DNA from: Spirochaetaceae bacterium
GTDB lineage: Bacteria > Spirochaetota > Leptospiria > Leptospirales > Leptonemataceae
Length of the DNA: 64,000 bases
NCBI GenBank assembly: GCA_002730875.1
Contig: PCBI01000005.1
Location: 806,001-870,000, forward strand
Reading direction: 5' to 3'
Translations under genes and position numbers: made by a program
Part shown: one piece after another, positions 43,730 to 51,754 of the stretch
How positions within the stretch are numbered: the stretch's first letter is position 1
How the letters are laid out: each line of letters starts with the position of its first letter
The notes under the pieces: model-generated
The model's input: only the letters and a program-made list of their open reading frames with translations
The model's database searches: none
Told to the model about the DNA's origin: nothing

Positions 43730-45187
43730 ATGCTACGTATGGTTCAAGAAAATTCCATACTCCGATCCGGCCATCCAGAAAAGCGCTGCGTAGCGCCTGG
43801 CTCACCGAAATTGAAACCAGGTATCAGGAAACTCTTCTCCATCCGGTACACAGCATTTCTGTCCTTTGCGTTATGGCCAATGCTTTATTTGAGCGCGGGG
43901 CTTTCCGGGCTGTCTGCAGAGCCAACCGGACCGCTTTCCTACGAGCAGGCTTTGCAACGGGCCTACGAAAATGCTCCGGAGGTCAAGAAAGCCCGGGCCG
44001 ATCTTTCCATTGCGGAAAAGGAGTTGGAAAAAGCGGATTTTCTTGTTTCCGAAGCGCCGGAGCTGGAAGCCTCCATTACTCGAGGAACCTCAAAGGATTC
44101 GATTGAGGTGCTGGACTACAATTACAGCGCGCTCGTGCATAACAAAGAGGTTCCGGTGCGGGGCTGGGAACTGGGTCTTTCGCAAAAAGTGGAGCTGGGC
44201 GGACAGCGCGGTTTGCGCATCGAACAGAAAACTGCGGAGAAGGACTACTTTGAGGCCAGAGAAACCCTGACCCGGTTGGAGGCCCGTGCGAAGGCCCGGG
44301 AACTCTATATACAGGCCGCCCTCCTGCAGGAATGGGAAGAGCATCTGACCGAGCATTTGAACCGATTCTACCGGCTCCGGGCCCGATTTGGCGCAGGCTA
44401 CATCGACCGAAGGCTGGGTAACTACAGTCTCGTGGCCCTTAACATGGGCATTCAGACATTGAAATCTGAAAGGGATGAGGTATCCATTCTAAAACGAAAG
44501 CTGATCCGGGAGCTTTCGCTCATGGTAGGGCTGGCGCCGGAATCTATAAAACTACAAAGCGCCGATTCGATCAAAATGCCAGGATTACCTCCTCTGGAAG
44601 AACTATCCAGGGATATGGAACAGGGGGCTGTTCTAAAGGAACGAGAAGCCCTACTGAAGTCCCGTGAAAAAGAGCAGGATCTGGAATCCCGTAAGCTATG
44701 GCCTTCGCCATCGCTCTTTCTATATGGTGGCGAACGAACCTCCAATACGGATGCGATGGTTTCTGTATATCCTGGAAACAGAGAAACCTATATGCGTGCC
44801 GGGATTCGCCTGCCTCTGGGATTTCTGGGCCCGGAGAGAAAATCGTCGGATATCGCCGCGCAGAGGGCGGAAAAAGCCAGGGTGGAACTGGAAACAGCCA
44901 CCGATCGATCCAGGGTTCAATTGAAGGCCTCCTATCAGAATTATGAATCCCTGAAGGGCCAGTATTTACAGATGAATCGTTTTTTGATCCAGGCCGAGAG
45001 ATTTCTTCCCGCTCTGGACCAGGCCTTGATGGGGAGGCGAATCAGCTACTTCGAGTTCTGGGGAGAACACGAAAGATATCATGCATTGTTCCAGAGAAGT
45101 CTGGATGTTCGCCTCAATGCCGCAAAGGCGCTGAGCGAAATGGAACTACTGACCGGCCGGGTGCTGGACGGAGAAAAAGGAGAATAG
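43730..45187 (+). CDS. TolC/CzcC-family outer-membrane efflux protein
   Basis: 485 residues. A hydrophobic signal region (about 41-63) follows a polar N-terminus, so the true start may be internal. The mature part has the two-fold TolC repeat: LSYEQALQRAYENAPEVKKARADL and ASITRG strands in the first half, and LRARAKARELYIQAALLQEW-type helices. It ends with LNAAKALSEMELLTGRVLDG. It would form the outer-membrane channel of the RND pump encoded one base downstream. The ATG at 43730 lies close to the divergent regulator start, so the shared promoter gap is very short. Confidence 0.85.
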   Translation: MLRMVQENSILRSGHPEKRCVAPGSPKLKPGIRKLFSIRYTAFLSFALWPMLYLSAGLSGLSAEPTGPLSYEQALQRAYENAPEVKKARADLSIAEKELEKADFLVSEAPELEASITRGTSKDSIEVLDYNYSALVHNKEVPVRGWELGLSQKVELGGQRGLRIEQKTAEKDYFEARETLTRLEARAKARELYIQAALLQEWEEHLTEHLNRFYRLRARFGAGYIDRRLGNYSLVALNMGIQTLKSERDEVSILKRKLIRELSLMVGLAPESIKLQSADSIKMPGLPPLEELSRDMEQGAVLKEREALLKSREKEQDLESRKLWPSPSLFLYGGERTSNTDAMVSVYPGNRETYMRAGIRLPLGFLGPERKSSDIAAQRAEKARVELETATDRSRVQLKASYQNYESLKGQYLQMNRFLIQAERFLPALDQALMGRRISYFEFWGEHERYHALFQRSLDVRLNAAKALSEMELLTGRVLDGEKGE

Positions 45188-45188
45188 A

Positions 45189-48100
45189 ATGCTGCATAAA
45201 TGGATTGAGTCCTCTCTAAGAAACCCGGTCTGGGTTCTGTTTTTGCTTTCGCTTCTAGGGCTTCTGGGTCTGAGAAGTGCGGTACAGCTTCCCGTGGACG
45301 CTGTGCCAGACATCACCGGAGTGCAGGTGATGGTGGCCACGCATACCGGCGCCATGGATCCTGAAGAGATCGAAACCACGGTCACCTATCCCATTGAAGC
45401 CGAGTTGGCCGGTATCCAGAGTGTTTCCGAGATTCGGAGCATTACGAAATACGGCCTGAGTCAGGTAAATGTAATCTTCGATGATTCCATGGATGTGTAC
45501 TTCGCGCGCCAGTTAATAGCGGAAAGGTTACAGTCCGTGGCCGCGACGCTTCCAGAAGGATTGAAGCCGGAAATGGGGGCTGTGACCACCGGTCTGGGGG
45601 AAGTGGTGATGTATTCCGTAGAGGCCAAACCAGGTAGCGAGCTGGCAAGCAAGCCCGCCCAGGAAAGACTGCGATACCTGCGAACGGTTCAGGAGTGGGC
45701 GATTCGGCCTGTGCTGAAGACCGTGCCCGGAGTGGCGGAAGTGGACTCCAACGGTGGATTCCAGAAAGCCATTTTTATTAACTTTGATCCTGCAAGACTC
45801 ATTGCCCAGGGGATTGGTCCTGTGGCTCTCGTAGGGCTTCTCCAGGAGTCCGGAATGAACCGGGGCGGAGGCTACATCGAACGGGACGAAAAGCGTATCA
45901 TAGTAAAGAACAATGCCCGATTTCAGAGTTTGAGCCAGATTCAGTCCTTTCCCGTGCGAATCCATGCCATTGGCGCTCCGGAGCGATTGTCCGAACTTGC
46001 CACAGTTCAGGAAGGCAACCGACCGCGAGTGGGATCCGCTACACACAATGCACAGGAAACGGTACTGGGCACCATTTTGATGCGAACCGGGGCGAACAGT
46101 AGAACCGTTGCCCATGAATCCATAGAGAAGATCAAAACCCTGGATCTTCCGGAAGATGTGAAAGTGGAAGTACTCTATGCCAGAAGTTACCTGGTGGATG
46201 CAACCATTCAAACCGTGGCGAAAAACCTGATCGAAGGTGGCGTACTAGTAATTCTTGTACTGCTGCTGATCGCAGGTAACTTCCGGGCAGCCCTCATTGT
46301 ATCCATGGCCATTCCATTGTCCATGCTGGCCGCTCTTCTTGGTATGGAACGGTTCGGTATATCCGCGAACCTCATGAGTCTGGGGGCCATTGATTTTGGG
46401 CTCATCGTAGATGGTTCTGTAGTAGTCATCGAAAACATTCTGCGAAAGATGGAGGAAGAGCCCAACGCCGTTCAGGAAAGGGGAAAGCTTCAGGTCATTC
46501 TGGAAGCCATGAAGGAAGTAACCGGCCCGGTGGTTACCGGACTGAGCATCATAATGATCGTCTATGTTCCTATTCTGCTTTTGACCGGTATTGAAGGTAA
46601 GATGTTTCGCCCCATGGCTTTGACCGTGCTTCTTGCTCTGGCAGCTTCCCTGGTGATAGCTTTGCTGGTGATGCCGGCTCTTTCTCTGCTCTTTTTGAAG
46701 CAGCCAAAGCCGCACAAGTCTTCGGTTTTCGGTTACATTAGCAATGCCTTTGAACCTGTGCTGGAGTACTCCATCCGCCACCCGTACAGAATCGTTAGCG
46801 GCAGTGCAGGGTTGTTCTTCGTATCGCTTATGCTGTTTTTCACTCTGGGGGCGAACTTTCTGCCTGAATTTGACGAAAGAGACCTGGTGATCGGGCTTAC
46901 TCGAAACGCAGATATAAGCATGGAAGCCACCCTGGAACACCAGAAGAAAAGCGAAAAGGCCATTATGGAGTTTCCCGAAGTAGAAACGGTATTCTCCCGA
47001 ATCGGAACCCCCGAATCTGCCACCGATCCTATGGGCATCCACCTTTCCGATACGTTCGTTATCCTCAAGAAAGACTATGATGAATGGCCGGAAAGAGTGG
47101 ATGGACGAAGGTTTACCAAGTCCGAGCTATTCGAAGCTATGAGTACCAAGATCGAAGAGGCCTCCCCGGGTCAGGAACATTCGCCTACCCAGCCCATTGC
47201 CATGCGATTCAACGAAATGCTGGAAGGTTCCCGCGCGGACCTTTCCCTGCGAATCTTTGGGCCCGATCTCCAAAGCCTGATGGAGTACATTCAAAAGTCC
47301 GAAGAAATCCTTCGAAGCATCGACGGAGTGGTGGAAGTGAGCGCAGACGCTCTTACAGCTCTGCGAAAGAGTCCGGTGCTGGAGTTTCGTCCACGACCTC
47401 AGGATATGACTTACTGGGGAATTGACTCTGCTGGTATTGGTCAGGCGTTCGAAATCGCCATGGCCGGCCATACCATTGCCAGCTACTACGAAAACGACCG
47501 TCGGTTTCCTATCATACTTCGAATGCGAGAAGATCACAGAAATAATATGGAAAGGGCCGCTCGGTTGCCGGTGGATCTTCCGGACGGAGGGGTGGTGCCT
47601 CTTTCGGATGTGGCCAATCTGCAGCTAATGGAGCAGGTAACTACTATTTCCAGAATCAATTCCAGAAGATACTCAAGTCTTGCGATTTATATCCAGGACA
47701 GAGACATTGAATCGGTGGTAGAGGAAGCGGATAGCAGGATTCGAGAAGAGCTCAATATGCCCGAGAATTTTAGTATTGAATGGGCAGGACAGTATAAGAA
47801 TCTGCAAAGGGCCCGCTTAAGGATTCTCACCATCATTCCGTTGACCCTGATTCTGATTTTTCTGCTCCTCTACCAGAGTCTGAAGAGTTTGAAGCAATCC
47901 ATGCTGGTCCTCAGTTGTATCCCCATGGCCATTTCGGGAGGGATACTTCTTCTCTGGTTAAGAGACATTCCATTTAGCGTCTCTGCTTCGGTGGGTATGA
48001 TTGCGCTTTCCGGAATTGCCATACTAAACGGAACGGTTCTGGTGAATTTCTTCAACGACCTTCGCAGAGATGGGCATTCCCTGATGGACGCGGTGTTTCG

Positions 48101-48308
48101 AGGAACGTTGATTCGACTGCGCCCGGTGCTCATGACCGGTTTAGTGGCAGGTCTGGGCTTCATACCCATGGCCTTCAACACCGGCACAGGCGCCGAGGTG
48201 CAACGCCCCCTGGCCACTGTTGTGGTAGGAGGCCTGATTACAGCCACGCTACTGACTCTACTGGTGGTTCCTACGCTATACTATCGCCTGGAAAAGAATC
48301 ATGAATGA
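45189..48308 (+). CDS. RND efflux pump, heavy-metal (CzcA/CusA) family
   Basis: 1039 residues behind an AAGGAG site, one base after the TolC-like stop. It is a full-length RND protein: twelve membrane segments and two periplasmic loops. The N-terminus RNPVWVLFLLSLLGLLGLRS and the motif PDITGVQVMVATHTGAMDP are family-typical. The fourth helix carries the charged GLIVDGSVVVIENI with the proton-relay Asp. The C-terminal half ends GLVAGLGFIPMAFNTGTGAEVQ. It should export a metal ion or other cation using proton influx. No membrane-fusion (CzcB/CusB) gene is adjacent, which is unusual. Confidence 0.92.
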   Translation: MLHKWIESSLRNPVWVLFLLSLLGLLGLRSAVQLPVDAVPDITGVQVMVATHTGAMDPEEIETTVTYPIEAELAGIQSVSEIRSITKYGLSQVNVIFDDSMDVYFARQLIAERLQSVAATLPEGLKPEMGAVTTGLGEVVMYSVEAKPGSELASKPAQERLRYLRTVQEWAIRPVLKTVPGVAEVDSNGGFQKAIFINFDPARLIAQGIGPVALVGLLQESGMNRGGGYIERDEKRIIVKNNARFQSLSQIQSFPVRIHAIGAPERLSELATVQEGNRPRVGSATHNAQETVLGTILMRTGANSRTVAHESIEKIKTLDLPEDVKVEVLYARSYLVDATIQTVAKNLIEGGVLVILVLLLIAGNFRAALIVSMAIPLSMLAALLGMERFGISANLMSLGAIDFGLIVDGSVVVIENILRKMEEEPNAVQERGKLQVILEAMKEVTGPVVTGLSIIMIVYVPILLLTGIEGKMFRPMALTVLLALAASLVIALLVMPALSLLFLKQPKPHKSSVFGYISNAFEPVLEYSIRHPYRIVSGSAGLFFVSLMLFFTLGANFLPEFDERDLVIGLTRNADISMEATLEHQKKSEKAIMEFPEVETVFSRIGTPESATDPMGIHLSDTFVILKKDYDEWPERVDGRRFTKSELFEAMSTKIEEASPGQEHSPTQPIAMRFNEMLEGSRADLSLRIFGPDLQSLMEYIQKSEEILRSIDGVVEVSADALTALRKSPVLEFRPRPQDMTYWGIDSAGIGQAFEIAMAGHTIASYYENDRRFPIILRMREDHRNNMERAARLPVDLPDGGVVPLSDVANLQLMEQVTTISRINSRRYSSLAIYIQDRDIESVVEEADSRIREELNMPENFSIEWAGQYKNLQRARLRILTIIPLTLILIFLLLYQSLKSLKQSMLVLSCIPMAISGGILLLWLRDIPFSVSASVGMIALSGIAILNGTVLVNFFNDLRRDGHSLMDAVFRGTLIRLRPVLMTGLVAGLGFIPMAFNTGTGAEVQRPLATVVVGGLITATLLTLLVVPTLYYRLEKNHE

Positions 48309-48388
48309 TCCGGACGAATGGAGAAGTAGTTAAAGAGAAGTAGTTGGCTGGAAGCGGCCGGGTACGGCCCACGACGGCCGAAGAGAGC

Positions 48389-48410
48389 GGGAGGCCGCAC
48401 CCGGCCTCCC
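48389..48410. terminator. Terminator hairpin between the RND pump and HU-like genes
   Basis: GGGAGGCCG (48389-48397) and CGGCCTCCC (48402-48410) are exact reverse complements around CACC. It lies in the gap between converging genes (stops at 48308 and 48427). There is no T-run, but the 9-bp stem is very stable. Confidence 0.5.
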
Positions 48411-48426
48411 ATAAGGGGAGGAGAAT

Positions 48427-48837
48427 CTACCAGTTCTTCTTATTTGCGAAGGTTTCTTTCAGGCTCTTGGGAAAGGACCATCTGGGCTTCTTGCTTGCGG
48501 GTCGCGCAGACACAGTCATCTCTTCGCCGGTAAATGGATTCATTTGCTTTCCGGCTTTCCTGGCTTTCACTTCGCTTCGCACCAATGCGCCGATGGCCGG
48601 GAAACGAACTCGTTGTCCGCTTGCCGCTGCCTTACCGGCTTTTTCGAAAGATGATTCAAGAACTGCCTTTAAATCGGTTTTCTTGATCTTCGCCTGACCT
48701 TTCTTGTCTACCTGAATGACTTCATGTAGCTCTTCCAGGAGATCGTCTATGAATGAATACTTGCCGTTGGAGGACGCTTTCACAGCGCTCTTCTTCGCGG
48801 TTTTCTTTGCAGATTTCTTAGCTGCTTTCTTTGCCAT
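48427..48837 (-). CDS. HU/IHF-like DNA-binding protein with Lys/Ala-rich N-terminus
   Basis: 136 residues from ATG 48837. Upstream in-frame starts at 48861 and 48897 are also possible but give tails without family character. The first 25 residues are an AKK/SAKK-type repeat of the kind seen in histone-H1-like tails. The core from about 30 fits HU: FIDDLLEELHEVIQVDKKGQ, LESSFEKAGKAAASGQRVRFPAIGALV and a final RKAGKQMNPFTGEEMTV with the DNA-binding arm motif. It would bend and compact DNA. The RND pump gene converges on it. Confidence 0.82.
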   Translation of the reverse strand: MAKKAAKKSAKKTAKKSAVKASSNGKYSFIDDLLEELHEVIQVDKKGQAKIKKTDLKAVLESSFEKAGKAAASGQRVRFPAIGALVRSEVKARKAGKQMNPFTGEEMTVSARPASKKPRWSFPKSLKETFANKKNW

Positions 48838-48959
48838 AATCGGTGAATAATGCGACATAATATCGTATGTCCAGTAAAAATAGGCCTCGGGAATCAAAAA
48901 TGGCCAATTTTGCCTGTTTTTTGGCTTTAAAGCCTTCTTTCAACGTCAGAGCATATACA

Positions 48960-50456
48960 ATGCGGCACTTCAAAGATAATGTTGGATTTCGGTTTGTGGT
49001 CGTTGCCCTGCTCCTTTCCGGCGGGCTGGCTTTCCTGACTACAGTGGCTCTGGCTCGTTCTCCGCAAAGAGTGCGGACCGGGGCCCCGGAGACGCAACCA
49101 CCCAATGAGATTTCTTCGGCCCCCTGGTTTTTCTCTGCACGTAGCTTGCAGGTTAATGCGGGCAACCGGAAAGCAGTGGCTCAATTCTACAGGGATAATT
49201 ATGTGCCCCACGACAAAGTGCACAACGGTTGGTCGGGAAGCACAACCGGGTGCAATCCGGGAAAGAATAGCGATGCCTACGATTCTGCCACGCTACAGAA
49301 CTTGAAGTACTATCGCGCTATGGCCGGCGTGCCCACGGACATAAGCTTCGACGAAAAGTACAACCGTCATGCCCGGGCCGCCGCTTTGATGATGGAGGCA
49401 AAGAACGATTTAAGTCATGGCCCGGGCCCGGATTGGCCCTGCTACACCGATGACGGCAAAAAGGGGGCCGGTTCCTCCAACCTTTGCCTCGGATGTGTAG
49501 GGCCCACCGCTATCGACGCCTATGTCCAGGACTCCGGCGTCAGTGGCGTCGGGCACAGGCAATGGGCTCTTCATCCCCGGCAGCGAGTACTGGGTAACGG
49601 AAGTAGCAAGCGAGCCAATGCGCTGTATGTTTTTGGCGACTGGCGTCCAGAAGAAGAGGTGGCACATATCAAGAAAGTGGCATGGCCTCCCGAAGGATTC
49701 GTCCCTTATCGCTTTGGCCTGGATTCCGGGCATCCCTGGTCCTATACGGTTTTTGGAAGCGATGAGGATCTTAAAAACGCAAAAGTCTCAATGACAATGA
49801 ATGGAACGGCGGTTGCCGTTCAGCAAGAGGAAGGCCGTCCCGATTTGCTGGTCTGGTATCCAACCGGTCTGCCCCGCGCTACGCATGAGAATGACTATAA
49901 TCGTCCGAAGCAGGATGTAAGCATCCAGGTGGAAATATCCAATGCGGTGGTAGATGGAAAAAGAACGACTTTGCGATACTCGGTAGTCTTTATTGATCCC
50001 GCTGCCGTGCTTGCGGAGGAAAACTCGGAGCAAGTGGACGGAGATACGGACAACGATTCCGAGAACAATCCAGATAATGTTCCGGACTCAGAAACCGATG
50101 ACTCAGAGGAAAACCAGGTAGCGATAGACTCTACCTTGAACGGTCCGTTGCTTCAGGCCATTTATCAGGGAAAGGTAGGCCCGGCCCTGGATTTGCTATC
50201 TCGAGGGGCCGATCCGAATGCCCGGTATCAGGACCGTTGGACGGCGCTGATGTATGCCGCCTATTTCGGCCATACAAAAATCGTAGAAGATCTACTGCGA
50301 AGAGGCGCGGATGCATCGGTAACGCTGGAAGGATGGGATGCCAGAGCCATGGCAAAGTCTCAAGGTCATGATGCCATCGCGACCATTCTGGCTAAAGCTA
50401 CGAACCAATCCGTGCAGGTTCCGCGAACCAGAGGACTGTCGCCGCCCGCCCCCTGA
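48960..50456 (+). CDS. Exported CAP-domain (SCP/PR-1-like) protein with C-terminal ankyrin repeats
   Basis: 498 residues from ATG 48960, which gives a clean signal peptide (about 1-32); the frame is open upstream to 48867 but with no membrane leader. The CAP region (about 80-240) has LKYYRAMAGVPTDISFDEKYN, ALMMEAKNDLSHGPGP and VGHRQWALHPRQRVLGNG, which carry the family's His residues. An acidic Asp/Asn/Glu linker follows (about 375-410). Two ankyrin repeats come next: LLQAIYQGKVGPALDLLSRG and ALMYAAYFGHTKIVEDLLRR. CAP proteins are secreted adhesion or hydrolytic proteins. Fusion to ankyrin repeats is uncommon. Confidence 0.8.
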   Translation: MRHFKDNVGFRFVVVALLLSGGLAFLTTVALARSPQRVRTGAPETQPPNEISSAPWFFSARSLQVNAGNRKAVAQFYRDNYVPHDKVHNGWSGSTTGCNPGKNSDAYDSATLQNLKYYRAMAGVPTDISFDEKYNRHARAAALMMEAKNDLSHGPGPDWPCYTDDGKKGAGSSNLCLGCVGPTAIDAYVQDSGVSGVGHRQWALHPRQRVLGNGSSKRANALYVFGDWRPEEEVAHIKKVAWPPEGFVPYRFGLDSGHPWSYTVFGSDEDLKNAKVSMTMNGTAVAVQQEEGRPDLLVWYPTGLPRATHENDYNRPKQDVSIQVEISNAVVDGKRTTLRYSVVFIDPAAVLAEENSEQVDGDTDNDSENNPDNVPDSETDDSEENQVAIDSTLNGPLLQAIYQGKVGPALDLLSRGADPNARYQDRWTALMYAAYFGHTKIVEDLLRRGADASVTLEGWDARAMAKSQGHDAIATILAKATNQSVQVPRTRGLSPPAP

Positions 50457-50542
50457 GATCATCGCCGGTAAATAGCGCGGTCTGCGGCGAAGTCTCGATC
50501 GGATGGGCCGATGCGGACTCGAGTAGAAGCTCGGGTTGATTA

Positions 50543-51541
50543 TCAAGGAGTGATCAAAACTTTGCCGCCACTCATTCGCTCGCTGTAATCGGCTACCGCT
50601 TGTTGCGCATCGTCTACGGAGTACCTCTGACGCACCTCGGATTTTAGTTCGCTGCCCAGCAGTTTCTGTACCCTTTTCGACAGTCGGATGATGCTCAGCG
50701 GTCCTTTGGAGCCCAGGTAGCTGGAAAGCCAGTAACCATGAATCGTTTGACCCTGAAAAATGAGACTGCCTGGATGCACTTCGCAGGCCGTGCCTGCCAG
50801 ACCGCCGTAGACGATAACGTGGGACCCGTTGGGCATGCAACCGGCCAGGGTTCCGGTAATCTCCCCGCCAACGGCATCGAATGCCACGGTAACGTTGAGT
50901 TTCTTTGCGCTTACCCGCAAGTCTCGTTCAAACTTCGGACCGCTAACAATTACGTTTTCGAATCCCTGTTCGGTGAGAGCTTCCTTTTGGTCATCGCGCC
51001 TGACGATATCGATAATATTCAGTCCTTCTTTTCTGGCCAATCTATGAATCATCTGGCCCAGAGCGCCGGCGGCCGCCGTCTGCATGACTCCTTTTGCGCC
51101 CAGGTTTTTGGCCATTTCGATGAGGCTCAAAGCCGTAAGCGGATTCACAATGGCCATTGAGCCCTGCTCCAGATCGATGCTCTTCTTCAACGGCAAGCAG
51201 AGTTGGGCCGGGACTTTCATGTACTCCGCCCAGGTTCCGTCGCCAGTGGGAGATGCGCTGCACGCTACATTCTTTCCTTTGAGATAGTTGGCGTAGAATC
51301 CCCCGCCACTGGCTACTACAGTCCCGGAGGCTTCGAATCCCGGTATGCAGGGCAGCTTCTTCTTGATTCCATATTGTCCCTTCAGAAAAGCCAGGTCCGA
51401 GGGGTTGATGGGCGATGCAGCGATCTTGACCAGCACCTCACCTTTTTCCAGTTCAGTTCTTTCCTTTTGTACCACATGAAACGCTGGTAGCCCGTCGGTG
51501 TATTCGCGTAGCTCTACGGCCCTGTAGGAAGTTGGTATCAT
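50543..51541 (-). CDS. Zinc-independent quinone-oxidoreductase-like MDR dehydrogenase
   Basis: 332 residues behind an AAGGAG site. It fits the medium-chain dehydrogenase/reductase superfamily: VLVKIAASPINPSDLAFLKGQYG (about 36-58), LPCIPGFEASGTVVASGGGF, GTWAEYMKVPAQLCLPL and the nucleotide motif MQTAAAGALGQMIHRLARKEGLN (about 153-175). The residues that bind zinc in alcohol dehydrogenases are not apparent, as in quinone oxidoreductases. It probably reduces quinones or enals with NADPH. It sits alone, convergent with the CAP protein gene. Confidence 0.82.
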   Translation of the reverse strand: MIPTSYRAVELREYTDGLPAFHVVQKERTELEKGEVLVKIAASPINPSDLAFLKGQYGIKKKLPCIPGFEASGTVVASGGGFYANYLKGKNVACSASPTGDGTWAEYMKVPAQLCLPLKKSIDLEQGSMAIVNPLTALSLIEMAKNLGAKGVMQTAAAGALGQMIHRLARKEGLNIIDIVRRDDQKEALTEQGFENVIVSGPKFERDLRVSAKKLNVTVAFDAVGGEITGTLAGCMPNGSHVIVYGGLAGTACEVHPGSLIFQGQTIHGYWLSSYLGSKGPLSIIRLSKRVQKLLGSELKSEVRQRYSVDDAQQAVADYSERMSGGKVLITP

Positions 51542-51754
51542 TAAATCTCCTTGGAATTGTGGTTTGCCCTGACAGGCGAAAAATGCCGGAAGCGGCCTCG
51601 TCGCGCCTGGATGCGCTGGCCAACGGACAGAAATAACGTGTCTATCGAGTTTCGTGGCTCAAGAAAGAAGGTTACATTGCCCTCTTCCGGTTCCATACTG
51701 GAATTTCTGCTGATCCCACTGCATGCGGCATTGACATTTCTTGAGCGCCGCAAA

